A DNA stretch of 64,000 bases from Veillonellaceae bacterium (GCA_012798135.1 JAAZNU010000037.1:1-64000), one strand, 5' to 3'; shown: positions 51,815 through 61,562, counted from the stretch's first letter. Notes: generated from the sequence alone by a model not told the origin. Numbers and translations: made by a program.

Positions 51815-53693
51815 AGGAATCCACTCCCACAAACTGTTGAACCTTGCCGGCAATTCCGGCCGGATCCAGGCCGAGACACTCCAGAAGTTCCTCCCGGGAA
51901 CCTTGCTCGATGAATCGGTCCGGCAAACCCAGCCGAAGGATTTTGGGCCCGTCAATTCCCAAAGAATTCAAGGCTTCCAGGACAGCGGAACCAAATCCGC
52001 CCATCAGACTGTTTTCTTCCAGCGTCACAATATAGCGGGCATGTTCGGCGATTTTGCAAAGCAACGCTTCATCCAGCGGTTTGACAAAACGGGCATTCAC
52101 GACTCCCGCCGAAATACCGGATTTTTTTAGAAGCTCCGCCGCTTTCAGGGCTGTCTGAGCCATCGTGCCCGCCGCCACTAATACCAGCTCGCCCCCCTGC
52201 CGCAACCATTCTCCCCGACCGATCGGCAGTAGCGACGGTTCTGCCGGCATTGCTACTCCTGCACACCGGCCGCGCGGATAGCGCAGCAATACCGGCCCGT
52301 TGACCTTCAGCGCAGTATGCAGCATATCCCGCAGTTCCGCTTCGTCCTTGGGAGCCATGATCGTCAGGTTGGGAATCATCCGGGCAAACGACAAATCAAA
52401 GGCGCCATGATGAGTCGGCCCGTCTTCTCCGACCAGGCCGGCCCGATCCAGTGCTAAGACAACCGGCAGATTTTGCAGGCACACGTCATGAATCAGGCTG
52501 TCAAACGCCCGCTGCGAAAATGTGGAATACACCGCCACCACCGGACGCTTGCCCTGGGAGGCCAGACCGGCCGCCATCGTGACGGCATGTTGTTCGGCAA
52601 TGCCGACGTCAAAGAAGCGATCAGGGAATTTGGCGGCAAAAACATCCAATCCCGTTCCACCCGACATCGCGGCGGTAATTCCCACCACATCCGGATTTTT
52701 TTCGGCCATTTCCACCATGGCGTCGCCAAACACGGAAGTGTAAGTCGGCGTCGGCGCTCCCTTGATGGCCTGGCCGGATTCGATACAGAAGGGGCCAACG
52801 CCATGGAACTTGTCGGCCTGGCATTCCGCCGGCGGGTAACCCTTTCCCTTTTGGGTCAAAACATGCACCAACACCGGCGTCCGTAAACTTTTCGCCTTTT
52901 CCAGGACTTCCACCAGCAGCGGCAAATCATGCCCATCAATCGGACCCAAATAGGTGAAGCCCAGCTCTTCGAAAAACATGCCGGGAACCAGTAGATATTT
53001 TACGCTTCCCTTCATCCGCTCGGCCGTGTTTGCCACGCTGTCGCCGATGGCCGGAATCCGGCGCAACAAGAACTCAATATTGTGTTTGGCCCAGGAATAA
53101 GTCGGCGTCAATCGCATTTTTGCCAAATAGTGGGATATAGCGCCGACATTTTTGCTGATTGACATCTCATTGTCGTTCAACACCACGATCAAATCTCGCT
53201 TCAAGTGCCCGGCATGGTTCATGCCTTCGAAAGCGAGGCCGCCGGTCAGGGAACCGTCGCCGATCACCGCCACTACCTTATGCTTTTCGCCGCGCAGATC
53301 CCGCGCCAGAGCGATTCCCAGCGCAGCGGATACCGACGTGCTGGAATGTCCCGTCCCAAAAGCATCATGTACGCTTTCGTCCCGGCGGGGAAAACCGCAG
53401 ATTCCTTTGTAGGTCCGTATTGTACCAAAACTGTTGAGGCGCCCGGTCAAAATTTTGTGAACATAGGATTGATGGCCGACATCGAACACAATCCGATCCC
53501 GGGGGGTGTCAAATACTTTGTGCAGGGCCAATGTCAACTCAACCACGCCCAGATTGGAGGCGAGGTGCCCGCCGTTACGTGAGACCGTCTGGATCATCAG
53601 CTCCCGGATTTCAGCGGCCAAGCCGGACAATTCCTCAAACGAAAGCTTGGCGATATCAGCAGGCAAACAAAGATTTTCCAATTTGCAGCTCAA
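51795..53693 (-). CDS. dxs: 1-deoxy-D-xylulose-5-phosphate synthase
   Basis: 632 aa thiamine-diphosphate enzyme. ThDP motif VIGDGSLTGGLAFEGMN (GDG...N), transketolase pyrimidine-binding block GIAEQHAVTMAAGLA, and FDVGHQSYVHK. It condenses pyruvate and glyceraldehyde 3-phosphate at the start of the MEP pathway. The likely start is the TTG at 53693, six bases after AGGAGA. It is near ispA, so two isoprenoid genes are co-transcribed. Confidence 0.97.
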   Translation of the reverse strand: MSCKLENLCLPADIAKLSFEELSGLAAEIRELMIQTVSRNGGHLASNLGVVELTLALHKVFDTPRDRIVFDVGHQSYVHKILTGRLNSFGTIRTYKGICGFPRRDESVHDAFGTGHSSTSVSAALGIALARDLRGEKHKVVAVIGDGSLTGGLAFEGMNHAGHLKRDLIVVLNDNEMSISKNVGAISHYLAKMRLTPTYSWAKHNIEFLLRRIPAIGDSVANTAERMKGSVKYLLVPGMFFEELGFTYLGPIDGHDLPLLVEVLEKAKSLRTPVLVHVLTQKGKGYPPAECQADKFHGVGPFCIESGQAIKGAPTPTYTSVFGDAMVEMAEKNPDVVGITAAMSGGTGLDVFAAKFPDRFFDVGIAEQHAVTMAAGLASQGKRPVVAVYSTFSQRAFDSLIHDVCLQNLPVVLALDRAGLVGEDGPTHHGAFDLSFARMIPNLTIMAPKDEAELRDMLHTALKVNGPVLLRYPRGRCAGVAMPAEPSLLPIGRGEWLRQGGELVLVAAGTMAQTALKAAELLKKSGISAGVVNARFVKPLDEALLCKIAEHARYIVTLEENSLMGGFGSAVLEALNSLGIDGPKILRLGLPDRFIEQGSREELLECLGLDPAGIAGKVQQFVGVDSCAITSA

Positions 53694-53706
53694 AACAGGT
53701 CTCCTT

Positions 53707-54165
53707 TCAGACGTATAATATTCGGCAGACAATCCAGCCGACAACTAGTCCCTGGATCGCGCCGGCCAATACTTCCATGGGGGAATGACCGATCAGTTCC
53801 TTGAGGCGAATGTTTTTCAGGGGATGCTCGCCCTTGAGTTCCTGGATGATCCGGTTCAGGGCTCGGGCATGTCGGCCGGCGTGACGCCGGACTCCAGCGG
53901 CATCATACATGACGATTCCGGACATGACAAAGGCAATGGCAAAAAACGGGCTGTCAAAGCCGGCCGTCAAACCGGCGGCAAAAGTCGTGGCCACCACCAT
54001 CGCCGAATGGGAACTCGGCATGCCACCGGCGCCGGTCAAACGCTCCCAGCGAAAATTCCCCCGTAACATATCGCGCAGGATTTTGGTCAACTGCGCTGCG
54101 GCCCAGGCTGCAATGGCCGACATGAAAACCTGATTTCGGAGCAATGCAGCCAATAAATCCTTCAT
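53707..54165 (-). CDS. YuiD-like divergent PAP2 family membrane protein
   Basis: 152 aa with about four hydrophobic segments. The motif GGMPSSHSAMV matches the PAP2 phosphatase core; YDAAGVRRHAGRHARALN is the YuiD-family block. The family is related to acid phosphatases; a lipid-phosphate substrate such as isoprenoid pyrophosphate would fit its place between ispA and dxs, but that is inference. Confidence 0.9.
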   Translation of the reverse strand: MKDLLAALLRNQVFMSAIAAWAAAQLTKILRDMLRGNFRWERLTGAGGMPSSHSAMVVATTFAAGLTAGFDSPFFAIAFVMSGIVMYDAAGVRRHAGRHARALNRIIQELKGEHPLKNIRLKELIGHSPMEVLAGAIQGLVVGWIVCRILYV

Positions 54166-54175
54166 TTACAGCGCC

Positions 54176-55054
54176 TCAACTATCGCGAGTCAGCAGGTAC
54201 TCTGCCAGACTCCGCAGCACCCAGGCCCGGTCGCCGAATCGCTCCAGCGACGCCACCGCGTCCATCACCGCCGACTGTGCCATTTCACGGGCTTCCATCA
54301 GGGAATAGACCGACACATACGTCGCTTTCTGATTTTTTTCATCACTGCCGACAGGTTTCCCCAGGGCCGCCTCCGTACCGGTGACATCCAGGATATCGTC
54401 GGTAATCTGAAAGGCCAGACCAAAATTTTCCGCATATTCGGTCAGGTTGTTCAAGTCTTCCTCGGACCCGCCGCCCAGCATGGCTCCCGCCCGCAGGCTG
54501 GCCCGGAACAGGGCGCCGGTTTTTAGCCGGTGCATCAGTTTCATGACTGCCGGTGACGGTAACCGGCCCTCAGCTTCCAAATCGATGGCCTGCCCGCCGA
54601 CCATGCCGGACGGACCGGCCGCCTGGGCTACTTCCCGCGCCACCTGCGCCAGGATTTCCGGCGCCACGCCCGGCTGTGACAGCAATGTTTCAAACGCCAG
54701 GGTCAGCAGGCCGTCGCCCGCCAAAATCGCCATACCGTCGCCGAACACCTTGTGATTGGTGAGCCGGCCGCGCCGGTAATCGTCATCATCCATGGCCGGC
54801 AAATCGTCATGAATCAACGAATAGGTGTGAATCATTTCCAGTGCACAGGCCGACTGCAGAAACCGGCCTTCCTCGGCGCCGACCGCATCCGCCGCAGCCA
54901 GCAACAAAATCGGCCGCAAGCGTTTGCCACCGGCAAACAAACTATAACGCATGGACTCCATGATACGGGACAGTGACCCTTCCCGGGCCGGAACCAGTGT
55001 CTGCAAACACGATTCGACCTGGGTTTGGTATTCTTTTAAATATTTACGCCACAT
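54176..55054 (-). CDS. ispA: Polyprenyl synthetase (farnesyl/geranylgeranyl diphosphate synthase)
   Basis: 292 aa trans-prenyltransferase. First aspartate-rich motif is DDLPAMDDDDYRRGR and second DDILDVTG. Short residues before the first motif fit a C15-C20 product. It overlaps xseB by one base (stop/start). Confidence 0.95.
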   Translation of the reverse strand: MWRKYLKEYQTQVESCLQTLVPAREGSLSRIMESMRYSLFAGGKRLRPILLLAAADAVGAEEGRFLQSACALEMIHTYSLIHDDLPAMDDDDYRRGRLTNHKVFGDGMAILAGDGLLTLAFETLLSQPGVAPEILAQVAREVAQAAGPSGMVGGQAIDLEAEGRLPSPAVMKLMHRLKTGALFRASLRAGAMLGGGSEEDLNNLTEYAENFGLAFQITDDILDVTGTEAALGKPVGSDEKNQKATYVSVYSLMEAREMAQSAVMDAVASLERFGDRAWVLRSLAEYLLTRDS

Positions 55055-55314
55055 CAGTCCGCCTCCGGCAAAATCAGTTCCGTTTCCGACAATGACCCGT
55101 TAGATTCGCGAATTACTTTGTTGACGGCGGCCTCCGCCAGTTGCAACTGTTGCAGGCAATACTTCGACAGGGCCGATCCTTCCGCATGTTTGCGCATGGA
55201 TTCCTCCAGGGTCAAATCTCCCCGCTCCATCTCTTCCACCAGCGTTTCCAGCCGAACGAGCGCCTCGTCGAAGCTGAGGCCGGCAATGGCATCCTTGGTT
55301 TCTTTTTTTTTCAC
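55054..55314 (-). CDS. xseB: Exodeoxyribonuclease VII small subunit
   Basis: 86 aa. SFDEALVRLETLVEEMERGDLTLEESM is the XseB signature. It pairs with XseA, with which it overlaps by four bases. Confidence 0.96.
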   Translation of the reverse strand: MKKKETKDAIAGLSFDEALVRLETLVEEMERGDLTLEESMRKHAEGSALSKYCLQQLQLAEAAVNKVIRESNGSLSETELILPEAD

Positions 55315-56570
55315 GACTGCCTCGCTTTCTCCGTTTCCGTCACCACGACGCCCAGTCTGCCTTCCTGCAGCCAGACATCGAGCCGGTCGCCTTGCCCGAC
55401 GGTTTCCGCCCGGCGGACAATCCGACCGTCCGGGCGCCGCACGACACTGTATCCCCTTTGCAGCACCCGCAACGGATCCAACAAATTCAGCTTCTCATTG
55501 GCCAGCTGACAGCGTTGATTTTTTCGGTCGAGCAAACTTCCTATGGCGGCGGCCAGACGGTCCTGCAACTGGTCGAGCCTTTGCATCCGCGCCTGCAGGA
55601 TTTCCTGCGGCCGGCGAAACAACCGGGAGGACAGGCAGCGTTCCAGTCGCAGGCGCCCCCTGATCAGCCGGTGCTGCAAAGATTGGTTCAGGCGTTGCTG
55701 ATCCGTCTGGAGCCGTTGGCTCAGGGCCAGCCGATCGGGAGTCACAAATTCCGCCGCCTGGGACGGCGTCGCGGCCCGCCGGTCGGCGGCGAAGTCGCTG
55801 AGCGTGTAATCCGTCTGATGCCCTACTGCCGAAACGATGGGCGTCGCCGCTGCCGCTACGGCCCTAACTACCCGTTCGTCGTTAAACGCCCACAATTCTT
55901 CGATACTGCCGCCGCCGCGCCCGATGATGATCACATCCACCCGGCCGGAACGATCCAGCAGCCGAATCCCCCTCGCAATCTGCTCCGGGGCTTCTTCCCC
56001 CTGAACCTGCACCGGCGCCAGCAGAATCGGAATTCCGTTATGCCGGCGGCGGGCTACGGTGACGATATCACGGAGCGCAGCTCCGGTCGGCGAAGTAACC
56101 ACGCCGATCGCCCGGGGCAGCAATGGCAACGGCCGTTTGCGGGAATCGTCAAACAGTCCTTCCGCCAGCAGTTTTTCCCGCAGTTTGGTGAAAGCAACGC
56201 TCAAATCTCCCAACCCGTCGGCAACCATCGAGTCGGCATACATTTGGTAAGACCCATCCCGCTCATAGACGGCGACACGGCCCAAAACCCGCACCTGCAT
56301 ACCATCCGCCGGCTCAAACCGCAATGTCGCGGCGCGGCTGCGGAACATGACACAACGCAGGGATGCGCCGGAATCCTTCAGTGTAAAATAACAATGTCCA
56401 GAATGATGCCGACGAAAGTTGGACAATTCGCTCCGGACAGTAACCCGGCTCAGTACCGGATTTTCTTCAAACATACGGCGAATATGGAACGTCAGTTCCG
56501 TCACGCTCAGGGCATCCGCTTCTTCAAACAAATTCAGCGTTATAGCACCACCCTGCGGTTCCGCGCCCAC
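55311..56570 (-). CDS. xseA: Exodeoxyribonuclease VII large subunit
   Basis: About 419 aa. N-terminal OB-fold (SVTELTFHIRRMFEENPVL...GHCYFTLKD), then the catalytic block VVTSPTGAALRDI and IIIGRGGGSIEELWAFNDE. A long coiled-coil region (about 270-360) and the QRGYSVVRRPDG block complete it. It degrades single-stranded DNA. The GTG at 56570 overlaps the TsaD-like gene by 31 bases; a later start is possible. Confidence 0.96.
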   Translation of the reverse strand: MGAEPQGGAITLNLFEEADALSVTELTFHIRRMFEENPVLSRVTVRSELSNFRRHHSGHCYFTLKDSGASLRCVMFRSRAATLRFEPADGMQVRVLGRVAVYERDGSYQMYADSMVADGLGDLSVAFTKLREKLLAEGLFDDSRKRPLPLLPRAIGVVTSPTGAALRDIVTVARRRHNGIPILLAPVQVQGEEAPEQIARGIRLLDRSGRVDVIIIGRGGGSIEELWAFNDERVVRAVAAAATPIVSAVGHQTDYTLSDFAADRRAATPSQAAEFVTPDRLALSQRLQTDQQRLNQSLQHRLIRGRLRLERCLSSRLFRRPQEILQARMQRLDQLQDRLAAAIGSLLDRKNQRCQLANEKLNLLDPLRVLQRGYSVVRRPDGRIVRRAETVGQGDRLDVWLQEGRLGVVVTETEKARQS

Positions 56571-57496
56571 CAGGCCGCTCCCACCGCATTATCTCCACTG
56601 TATTCCGGCGCCGGCCAACGGACTGCCGCTCGCCGAAGCCGCCCCAGCTCCGTCGCCAGGCGAGTCCGGATAAACCGGTTGGCGGAGACGCCGCCAACCA
56701 GCAAAACCATCTGGGTCTGCGTAACATCCAACGCCGCAGTCACCGCCCGCCGTAACGATTCGGCAATGCAGCGTTGCACGGCCGCAGCCACTGCCGCCGG
56801 TTCCGGCGAATTTTTCAGCCATCTGCGCACATGCGACTCCGGACCGGACAAGCTGATTGCGCTGCCGATCACCGATACCGGTATATTGATTTCTTCGCCG
56901 ATGTATTGTTCCGCCAGCGTCTCCAAGTGCGGACCGGCCGGAAACGGCAATCCCAGGGCAACCCCCACCCGGTCGACGAATTGTCCGGCGTGCAAATCGT
57001 TAGTGCCGCCGATCAGTTCCAGTTCCAGGCCGTCAGAGCGCTGCCGGACCTTCAAAATTTCCGTGGTGCCGCCGGAAGCATGGACGGCCAGAAAGTCGGA
57101 AGGAAAGTCCCCACCGGCCGACCACAACCCTGCCAAAATATGGTTTTCCTGATGACTGAGGTTAAACACGGGGCAGTTCAGGGCGGCGCCGACCGCTCCG
57201 GCCGTCCCCGCCCCCGCCAAAAATACCGGCATATAGGAATCCGTCACCGGGCGGGGACGCGTCGAAACGCCGACCGCGGCAACCTCGGCCGCCGGGCCGA
57301 TCGCTTCGCGCAACTCGCTCATAACCGCCGGTAAATTCCGGACATGCTGGAACACCATCTCGGACTGGGCCAGGCCGCGGCCGCCCGGCTTCACCGTCAA
57401 CGGAATCCGGGCATCGGCAAGCAAACTGCCGTCTGCATCCAGAGCGGCGACGGAAGTCGTGTAGCAGCTGGTGTCGATCCCCACGAACACCTTCAT
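56540..57496 (-). CDS. TsaD/Kae1 paralogue (ASKHA-fold, O-sialoglycoprotein endopeptidase-like)
   Basis: 318 aa. The fold begins VFVGIDTSCYTTSVAAL; the metal-ligand pattern H-x3-H occurs as LSHQENHILAG; HASGGTTE and LLVGGVSANRF are later ASKHA blocks. True TsaD makes t6A in tRNA; this shorter copy diverges and is embedded between nusB and xseA, so it is likely a paralogue of unknown role. ATG 57496 follows the nusB stop by one base. Confidence 0.85.
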   Translation of the reverse strand: MKVFVGIDTSCYTTSVAALDADGSLLADARIPLTVKPGGRGLAQSEMVFQHVRNLPAVMSELREAIGPAAEVAAVGVSTRPRPVTDSYMPVFLAGAGTAGAVGAALNCPVFNLSHQENHILAGLWSAGGDFPSDFLAVHASGGTTEILKVRQRSDGLELELIGGTNDLHAGQFVDRVGVALGLPFPAGPHLETLAEQYIGEEINIPVSVIGSAISLSGPESHVRRWLKNSPEPAAVAAAVQRCIAESLRRAVTAALDVTQTQMVLLVGGVSANRFIRTRLATELGRLRRAAVRWPAPEYSGDNAVGAAWWARNRRVVL

Positions 57497-57497
57497 A

Positions 57498-57911
57498 TTA
57501 TTCCGGCTGGCCCCGTACCAGCGAGCCCAGAATGCCGTTGACAAAGCGCCCCGACTCCTCGGACCCATAGTGCTTGGCCAATTCCACCGCCTCATTCACG
57601 GCGGCGCGCGGCGGGATCCGGCTCTCGCCGAATTTGATTTCGTAAATTGCCATCCGCGTGGCGGCACGGTCTACGCCACCCATGCGCTCCAGCTTCCAGT
57701 CCCGGGCCAGGTCGGAGATAAGTCGGTCGATTTCCTCCTTGTGCTCCCAGGTTCCCAGGACCGCCCATTCCACATACTCCCGGACGTTGTCCGGGGTTGG
57801 CTCTTCCTGCATTTCATAAACGGCGGCAATGACCTCCCGGGGAGAACCGCCGGTAAAATCGAGATGGAACAAAATCTGCAAGGCCAGTTCCCGGGCTTTT
57901 CTTCGACTCAT
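57498..57911 (-). CDS. nusB: Transcription antitermination factor NusB
   Basis: 137 aa all-helical RNA-binding protein: SRRKARELALQILFHLDF at the start, and AATRMAIYEIKFGESRIPPR plus NEAVELAKHYGSEESGRFVNGIL at the C-terminus are typical. It joins the rRNA antitermination complex. It follows the DUF2273 gene. Confidence 0.96.
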   Translation of the reverse strand: MSRRKARELALQILFHLDFTGGSPREVIAAVYEMQEEPTPDNVREYVEWAVLGTWEHKEEIDRLISDLARDWKLERMGGVDRAATRMAIYEIKFGESRIPPRAAVNEAVELAKHYGSEESGRFVNGILGSLVRGQPE

Positions 57912-57933
57912 GATATATTATGACTCTCCTATT

Positions 57934-58161
57934 CTATCGATGGGTTCCCGGAGGCAGCAGCTTATCCAAAATCTCCATCAAATCTTCTTTATCATCGATC
58001 CGTTTCCCGACCAAGTACCCAACAACCATGCAAAACAACACGAACAGTGCCTGGAAAAAACCGATGGCAAGAATCAGCAAACCCAGAATAAAGCCGATGG
58101 AAATCCCCATGATCTTTCCACTGTGTGCCCGCCAGATTTCCTGAAACAAAATCGGGTCCAT
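57934..58161 (-). CDS. DUF2273 small membrane protein
   Basis: 75 aa with two hydrophobic segments (IMGISIGFILGLLILAIGFF, ALFVLFCMVVGYLVG). DUF2273 proteins typically lie beside amaP and asp23. ATG 58161 has GGGGAGG seven bases before it. Role unknown, presumably with the envelope-associated Asp23/AmaP proteins. Confidence 0.88.
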   Translation of the reverse strand: MDPILFQEIWRAHSGKIMGISIGFILGLLILAIGFFQALFVLFCMVVGYLVGKRIDDKEDLMEILDKLLPPGTHR

Positions 58162-58179
58162 GTTTTTGCCTCCCCGCAC

Positions 58180-58719
58180 TCAGTCCACGCGCGCTTTGCT
58201 TTTGAATTCGTTGGAAATATCGTTCACCAGGATCCGGACTTCCGCCATAGACAAGCCCACGGTATTTTTCAGATATTCCTGGGTCCGGGCCTGAATCTCC
58301 GACGCCACCTTCGGAATGTTATATTCGGGGCCTACCACGATCCGCATATCCACTTTGACCTCATCGCCCAATTGCTTGACATGCACTTTGGCATTGCGGA
58401 CACCCCGGGTATGCCGGGCGGTTTTGGCGATCAGATCTTCCACCGCACCGATCGAAATCTCGACCACGCCCATTTCCGTCTGGTGTACAATCTTGTTGGG
58501 TCCCCGCCGCGACCGCAAACCCGCCAGCAGCAGGCGGATACTGACCAGAAAAAAAACTCCGCCGATCAAAGCGGCTTCCCAGCGGCCGTAAATCAGGGAA
58601 AGTCCCTGCTGCCAATACTGCTGGGGCAAAATCTCCAGCGACAGCAATATCGAAAGCAACGAAAGAACCGTCAGCAGTATGGTATAGATCGAAAGAATGA
58701 TCCGGTCAATAATACTCAT
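58180..58719 (-). CDS. amaP: AmaP, Asp23 membrane anchor
   Basis: 179 aa. Two N-terminal hydrophobic segments (IILSIYTILLTVLSLLSILLS; WEAALIGGVFFLVSIRLLL) precede an Asp23-like cytoplasmic domain (VVEISIGAVEDLIAKTA). AmaP anchors Asp23 to the inner membrane. It follows asp23 by 11 bases. Confidence 0.93.
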   Translation of the reverse strand: MSIIDRIILSIYTILLTVLSLLSILLSLEILPQQYWQQGLSLIYGRWEAALIGGVFFLVSIRLLLAGLRSRRGPNKIVHQTEMGVVEISIGAVEDLIAKTARHTRGVRNAKVHVKQLGDEVKVDMRIVVGPEYNIPKVASEIQARTQEYLKNTVGLSMAEVRILVNDISNEFKSKARVD

Positions 58720-58730
58720 CGGCCAGCCTC

Positions 58731-59138
58731 CTAGCGCAACCGCAGCTCTTCATCCGTATCCACCTGCGAGAAACCCACTCCCTGTACGTGCACATTGACC
58801 TCGATCACGGAGAGACCGGTTGCGGTTTCCACAGCTTCCTTGACTTTTTCCTGGACCTGGAGCGCAACATCCGGAATGCGCAGACCGTACTCGACAATAA
58901 TGTACAAATCCACGGCCACTTCCCGGGCGCCGACTTGTACCTTGACCCCCTTGGCGGGATTCTTTTTCCCCATCATCTCGGCCATGCCGCCGATCAGCCC
59001 GCTGCTCATTCCGACCACGCCAGGAACATCGGTTGCGGCAATGCCGGCGATGGAAGCAATGACTTCATCAGCAATGCGCACGCTGCCCAAATCCAACGAT
59101 TCATCCCCCGCCATGCCCGTTTGTTTGGTGCTGTCCAC
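58731..59138 (-). CDS. asp23: Asp23/Gls24 family envelope stress response protein
   Basis: 135 aa. LGSVRIADEVIASIAGIAATDVPGV opens the family domain; VQEKVKEAVETATGLSVIEVNVHVQGV ends it. It associates with AmaP at the membrane and supports envelope homeostasis. It begins the long housekeeping transcript, upstream of which is the efp terminator. Confidence 0.95.
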   Translation of the reverse strand: MDSTKQTGMAGDESLDLGSVRIADEVIASIAGIAATDVPGVVGMSSGLIGGMAEMMGKKNPAKGVKVQVGAREVAVDLYIIVEYGLRIPDVALQVQEKVKEAVETATGLSVIEVNVHVQGVGFSQVDTDEELRLR

Positions 59139-59266
59139 CTCGTCCCCTCCTTACGCCGAAACTGCACACTCCGCTGCTGATAACTATATTCAACCCAGCC
59201 AATGAATATCCCTGCTAATTTATACATTTTCTGTTCAATTCGGCGCGCCGGACTTTCGCATAGTAT

Positions 59267-59292
59267 AAAAATCCCGCCGAGACGGGATTTTT
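59267..59292. terminator. Bidirectional-looking terminator after efp
   Basis: AAAAATCCCG and CGGGATTTTT form a 10-bp stem around CCGAGA, with A-tract and T-tract on the two ends. On the minus strand it follows the efp stop by 31 bases and precedes the asp23 leader. Confidence 0.88.
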
Positions 59293-59323
59293 AAAACATA
59301 CTGCCTTCTATTCGCCAGTTGGC

Positions 59324-59881
59324 TTACGCCCGCTCGATATATTCACCCGTCCGGGTATCGATTCGCAGAACATCGCCGACGTTGATGAAAAACGGTACTT
59401 TTACGACATACCCGGTTTCCAGCTTGGCTGGTTTGGTACCGCCGGTAGCGGTATCGCCGCGGATGCCCGGGTCGGTTTCGACAACTTCCAGTTCCACGGC
59501 AACCGGCAAATCCACGCCCATGATCGCCCCCTGATAAAACTGAACGCTGATATTCATATTTTCCTTGAGGAAATTTTTAGCTCCGCCCAATTGTTCCGCT
59601 GTGATCGCAATTTGTTCGAAATTCTCGTTGTCCATAAAGTTATAAGCGCCGTCCGATTCATACAAATACTGCATCTGGCGATTGTCGAGATGCGCCCGGG
59701 CCATTTTTTCACCCGCGTTGAAAGTCCGCTCCACCACTGCGCCGGTCCGGATGTTCTTCATTTTCGCCCGTACAAACGCCGCACCCTTGCCGGGTTTGAC
59801 ATGCTGAAACTCCACCACCTGCCAGGCATCCCCGTCCATTTCCACTGTCACGCCGTTTCGAAAATCATTACTCGAAATCAT
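59324..59881 (-). CDS. efp: Elongation factor P
   Basis: 185 aa, full length. It begins [18 protein letters not shown]; the loop residue is Lys in [10 protein letters not shown]; the C-terminal [17 protein letters not shown] is typical. It relieves ribosome stalling at polyproline. The Asn/Pro-rich SLBB tail and other Pro-rich proteins here may need it. Confidence 0.97.
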   Translation of the reverse strand: MISSNDFRNGVTVEMDGDAWQVVEFQHVKPGKGAAFVRAKMKNIRTGAVVERTFNAGEKMARAHLDNRQMQYLYESDGAYNFMDNENFEQIAITAEQLGGAKNFLKENMNISVQFYQGAIMGVDLPVAVELEVVETDPGIRGDTATGGTKPAKLETGYVVKVPFFINVGDVLRIDTRTGEYIERA

Positions 59882-59942
59882 TTGTACTCCACCCCTTCAT
59901 CTAAATGAAACCTCTGAAATTTTAGGTCCGATAGTCGCTGGA

Positions 59943-61010
59943 TCAGGTCAGTTCCAACAAATCCTTCGGCGTCCGGCTAAGGATGCGGCAACCTGCCTCC
60001 GTAACCGCCACCAGGTCTTCGATTCGCACGCCGCCCCAATCCGGCAGATAAACGCCTGGCTCCACCGTCACCACCATGCCGGTTACCAACGCGGCATCGC
60101 CCACCGCCGGCGACAATCGGGGATTCTCATGAATATCCAGCCCCACGCCATGACCGAGTCCATGCCCGAACTGCGCTCCCAAGCCCGCCGCTTCGATGAC
60201 TTGCCGTCCGGCCTTATCAACGTCCCGGCAAAGCGCACCGGAACGTACCGCCGACAAACCGGCCAACTGCGCCGCCAACACCGTAGCGTAGATCGTGCGC
60301 TGACGTTCGGACGCCTGGCCGACACAAACGGTGCGGGTAATATCGGAGCGGTACCCTTCGTAAGTGGCGCCAAAGTCGATCACGATGAAATCGCCCCGCT
60401 CCAGACGCCGGTCGGATGCTGCGCCATGCGGCAGCGCGGAGCGCGGCCCACTGGCCAGGATTGTTTCAAACGAAGGCTTCTCCGAGCCCAGTTTCCGCAT
60501 TTCATATTCCAGAGACGCCGCCAATTCTTTTTCCGTCGCACCCGGCCGAATCAGCGGCAGCAACTTCGCCAGGGCACCGTCGGCAATCGTCGCGGCAACG
60601 GCGATCTTGTCAAGCTCCGCCGCCGTCTTTATCGTCCGGAGCGGCTCCAGTTGCACCGGCCGCCAGCGGTCAGCCGCCACTTTCAGCTGCAAACGGCGAT
60701 ATTCCGCGACGGTCAGGCTCTCTTCTTCAAATCCGATGCTCAGCCAGGACTGCGACTGCAGAAAATCGGCCGCCGCCTCCAGCGGATTACCCCGGCTTTG
60801 AACAATTTCGAAAGCGGGAGCCATTTTTTTCGCCTGTTCGACGTAACGGGAATCGACGAACAGCTTTCGTTCGTCGGTCCCAACGACCAACACGCCGGCT
60901 GTGCCGGCAAAGCCACTAAAATATCTGACATTCGTCCGGTTGGTCACCAGAACAGCCGCCAAACCTTGCCGCTGCAACCAGGACGACAATCTATCCCATG
61001 AATCAATCAA
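59943..61010 (-). CDS. Xaa-Pro aminopeptidase (M24B)
   Basis: 355 aa. Creatinase-like N-domain, then pita-bread domain with metal ligands in VIDFGATYEGYRSDITRT, GHGLGHGVGLDIHENP and VTVEPGVYLPDWGGVRIED. It cleaves N-terminal residues before Pro. It follows aroQ by four bases and precedes efp. Confidence 0.95.
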   Translation of the reverse strand: MIDSWDRLSSWLQRQGLAAVLVTNRTNVRYFSGFAGTAGVLVVGTDERKLFVDSRYVEQAKKMAPAFEIVQSRGNPLEAAADFLQSQSWLSIGFEEESLTVAEYRRLQLKVAADRWRPVQLEPLRTIKTAAELDKIAVAATIADGALAKLLPLIRPGATEKELAASLEYEMRKLGSEKPSFETILASGPRSALPHGAASDRRLERGDFIVIDFGATYEGYRSDITRTVCVGQASERQRTIYATVLAAQLAGLSAVRSGALCRDVDKAGRQVIEAAGLGAQFGHGLGHGVGLDIHENPRLSPAVGDAALVTGMVVTVEPGVYLPDWGGVRIEDLVAVTEAGCRILSRTPKDLLELT

Positions 61011-61014
61011 CCGT

Positions 61015-61473
61015 TTAACTCCTATTGTTCAATATTCCGCAAACCGCTTCCAGTGCCAGCAAATATCCCTGCGCTCCCAGGCCGGCAATTTGTCCCACCG
61101 TTACCGCCGCAGTCACCGAGTGATGACGAAATTCCTCCCGTTGATAGATGTTGGACAAATGCACTTCGATGGCCGGCACCGATATCGCCGCCAGAGCGTC
61201 CCGCACTGCCACGCTGTAGTGCGTAAAGGCCGCCGGATTGATCACGATAAAATCATACCGGCCTTCCGCCGCCTGGATCGAGTCCACCATCACACCTTCG
61301 TGGTTGGTCTGGACGCACTCGACCGACGCCCCCAACTCCACGGCCTTTTCCTGCAGCCGGGAATTCAGCTCCGCCAAGGTCAGCCGGCCGTAAACAGCCG
61401 GTTCCCGCTGGCCGAGCAGGTTCAGGTTGGGCCCGTGCAGCACCAGAATCTTCGCAGAATGCAAAGTTGCCAT
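61015..61473 (-). CDS. aroQ: Type II 3-dehydroquinate dehydratase
   Basis: 152 aa. VLHGPNLNLLGQREPAVYG opens the family; the catalytic His is in EVHLSNIYQREEFRHHS; NPAAFTHYSVAVRDAL is a slight variant of NPGAYTHTSVALRDAL. It catalyses the third shikimate step and forms dodecamers. Four bases separate it from the Xaa-Pro aminopeptidase gene. Confidence 0.97.
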   Translation of the reverse strand: MATLHSAKILVLHGPNLNLLGQREPAVYGRLTLAELNSRLQEKAVELGASVECVQTNHEGVMVDSIQAAEGRYDFIVINPAAFTHYSVAVRDALAAISVPAIEVHLSNIYQREEFRHHSVTAAVTVGQIAGLGAQGYLLALEAVCGILNNRS

Positions 61474-61562
61474 AGCTCCGCCTTTACAACTTTTGATTGT
61501 ATAATTTTATCACAACTTCCCCGCGCTTGGCTACTCATCCGGCCAGCCCGGGCGAAAAATCC

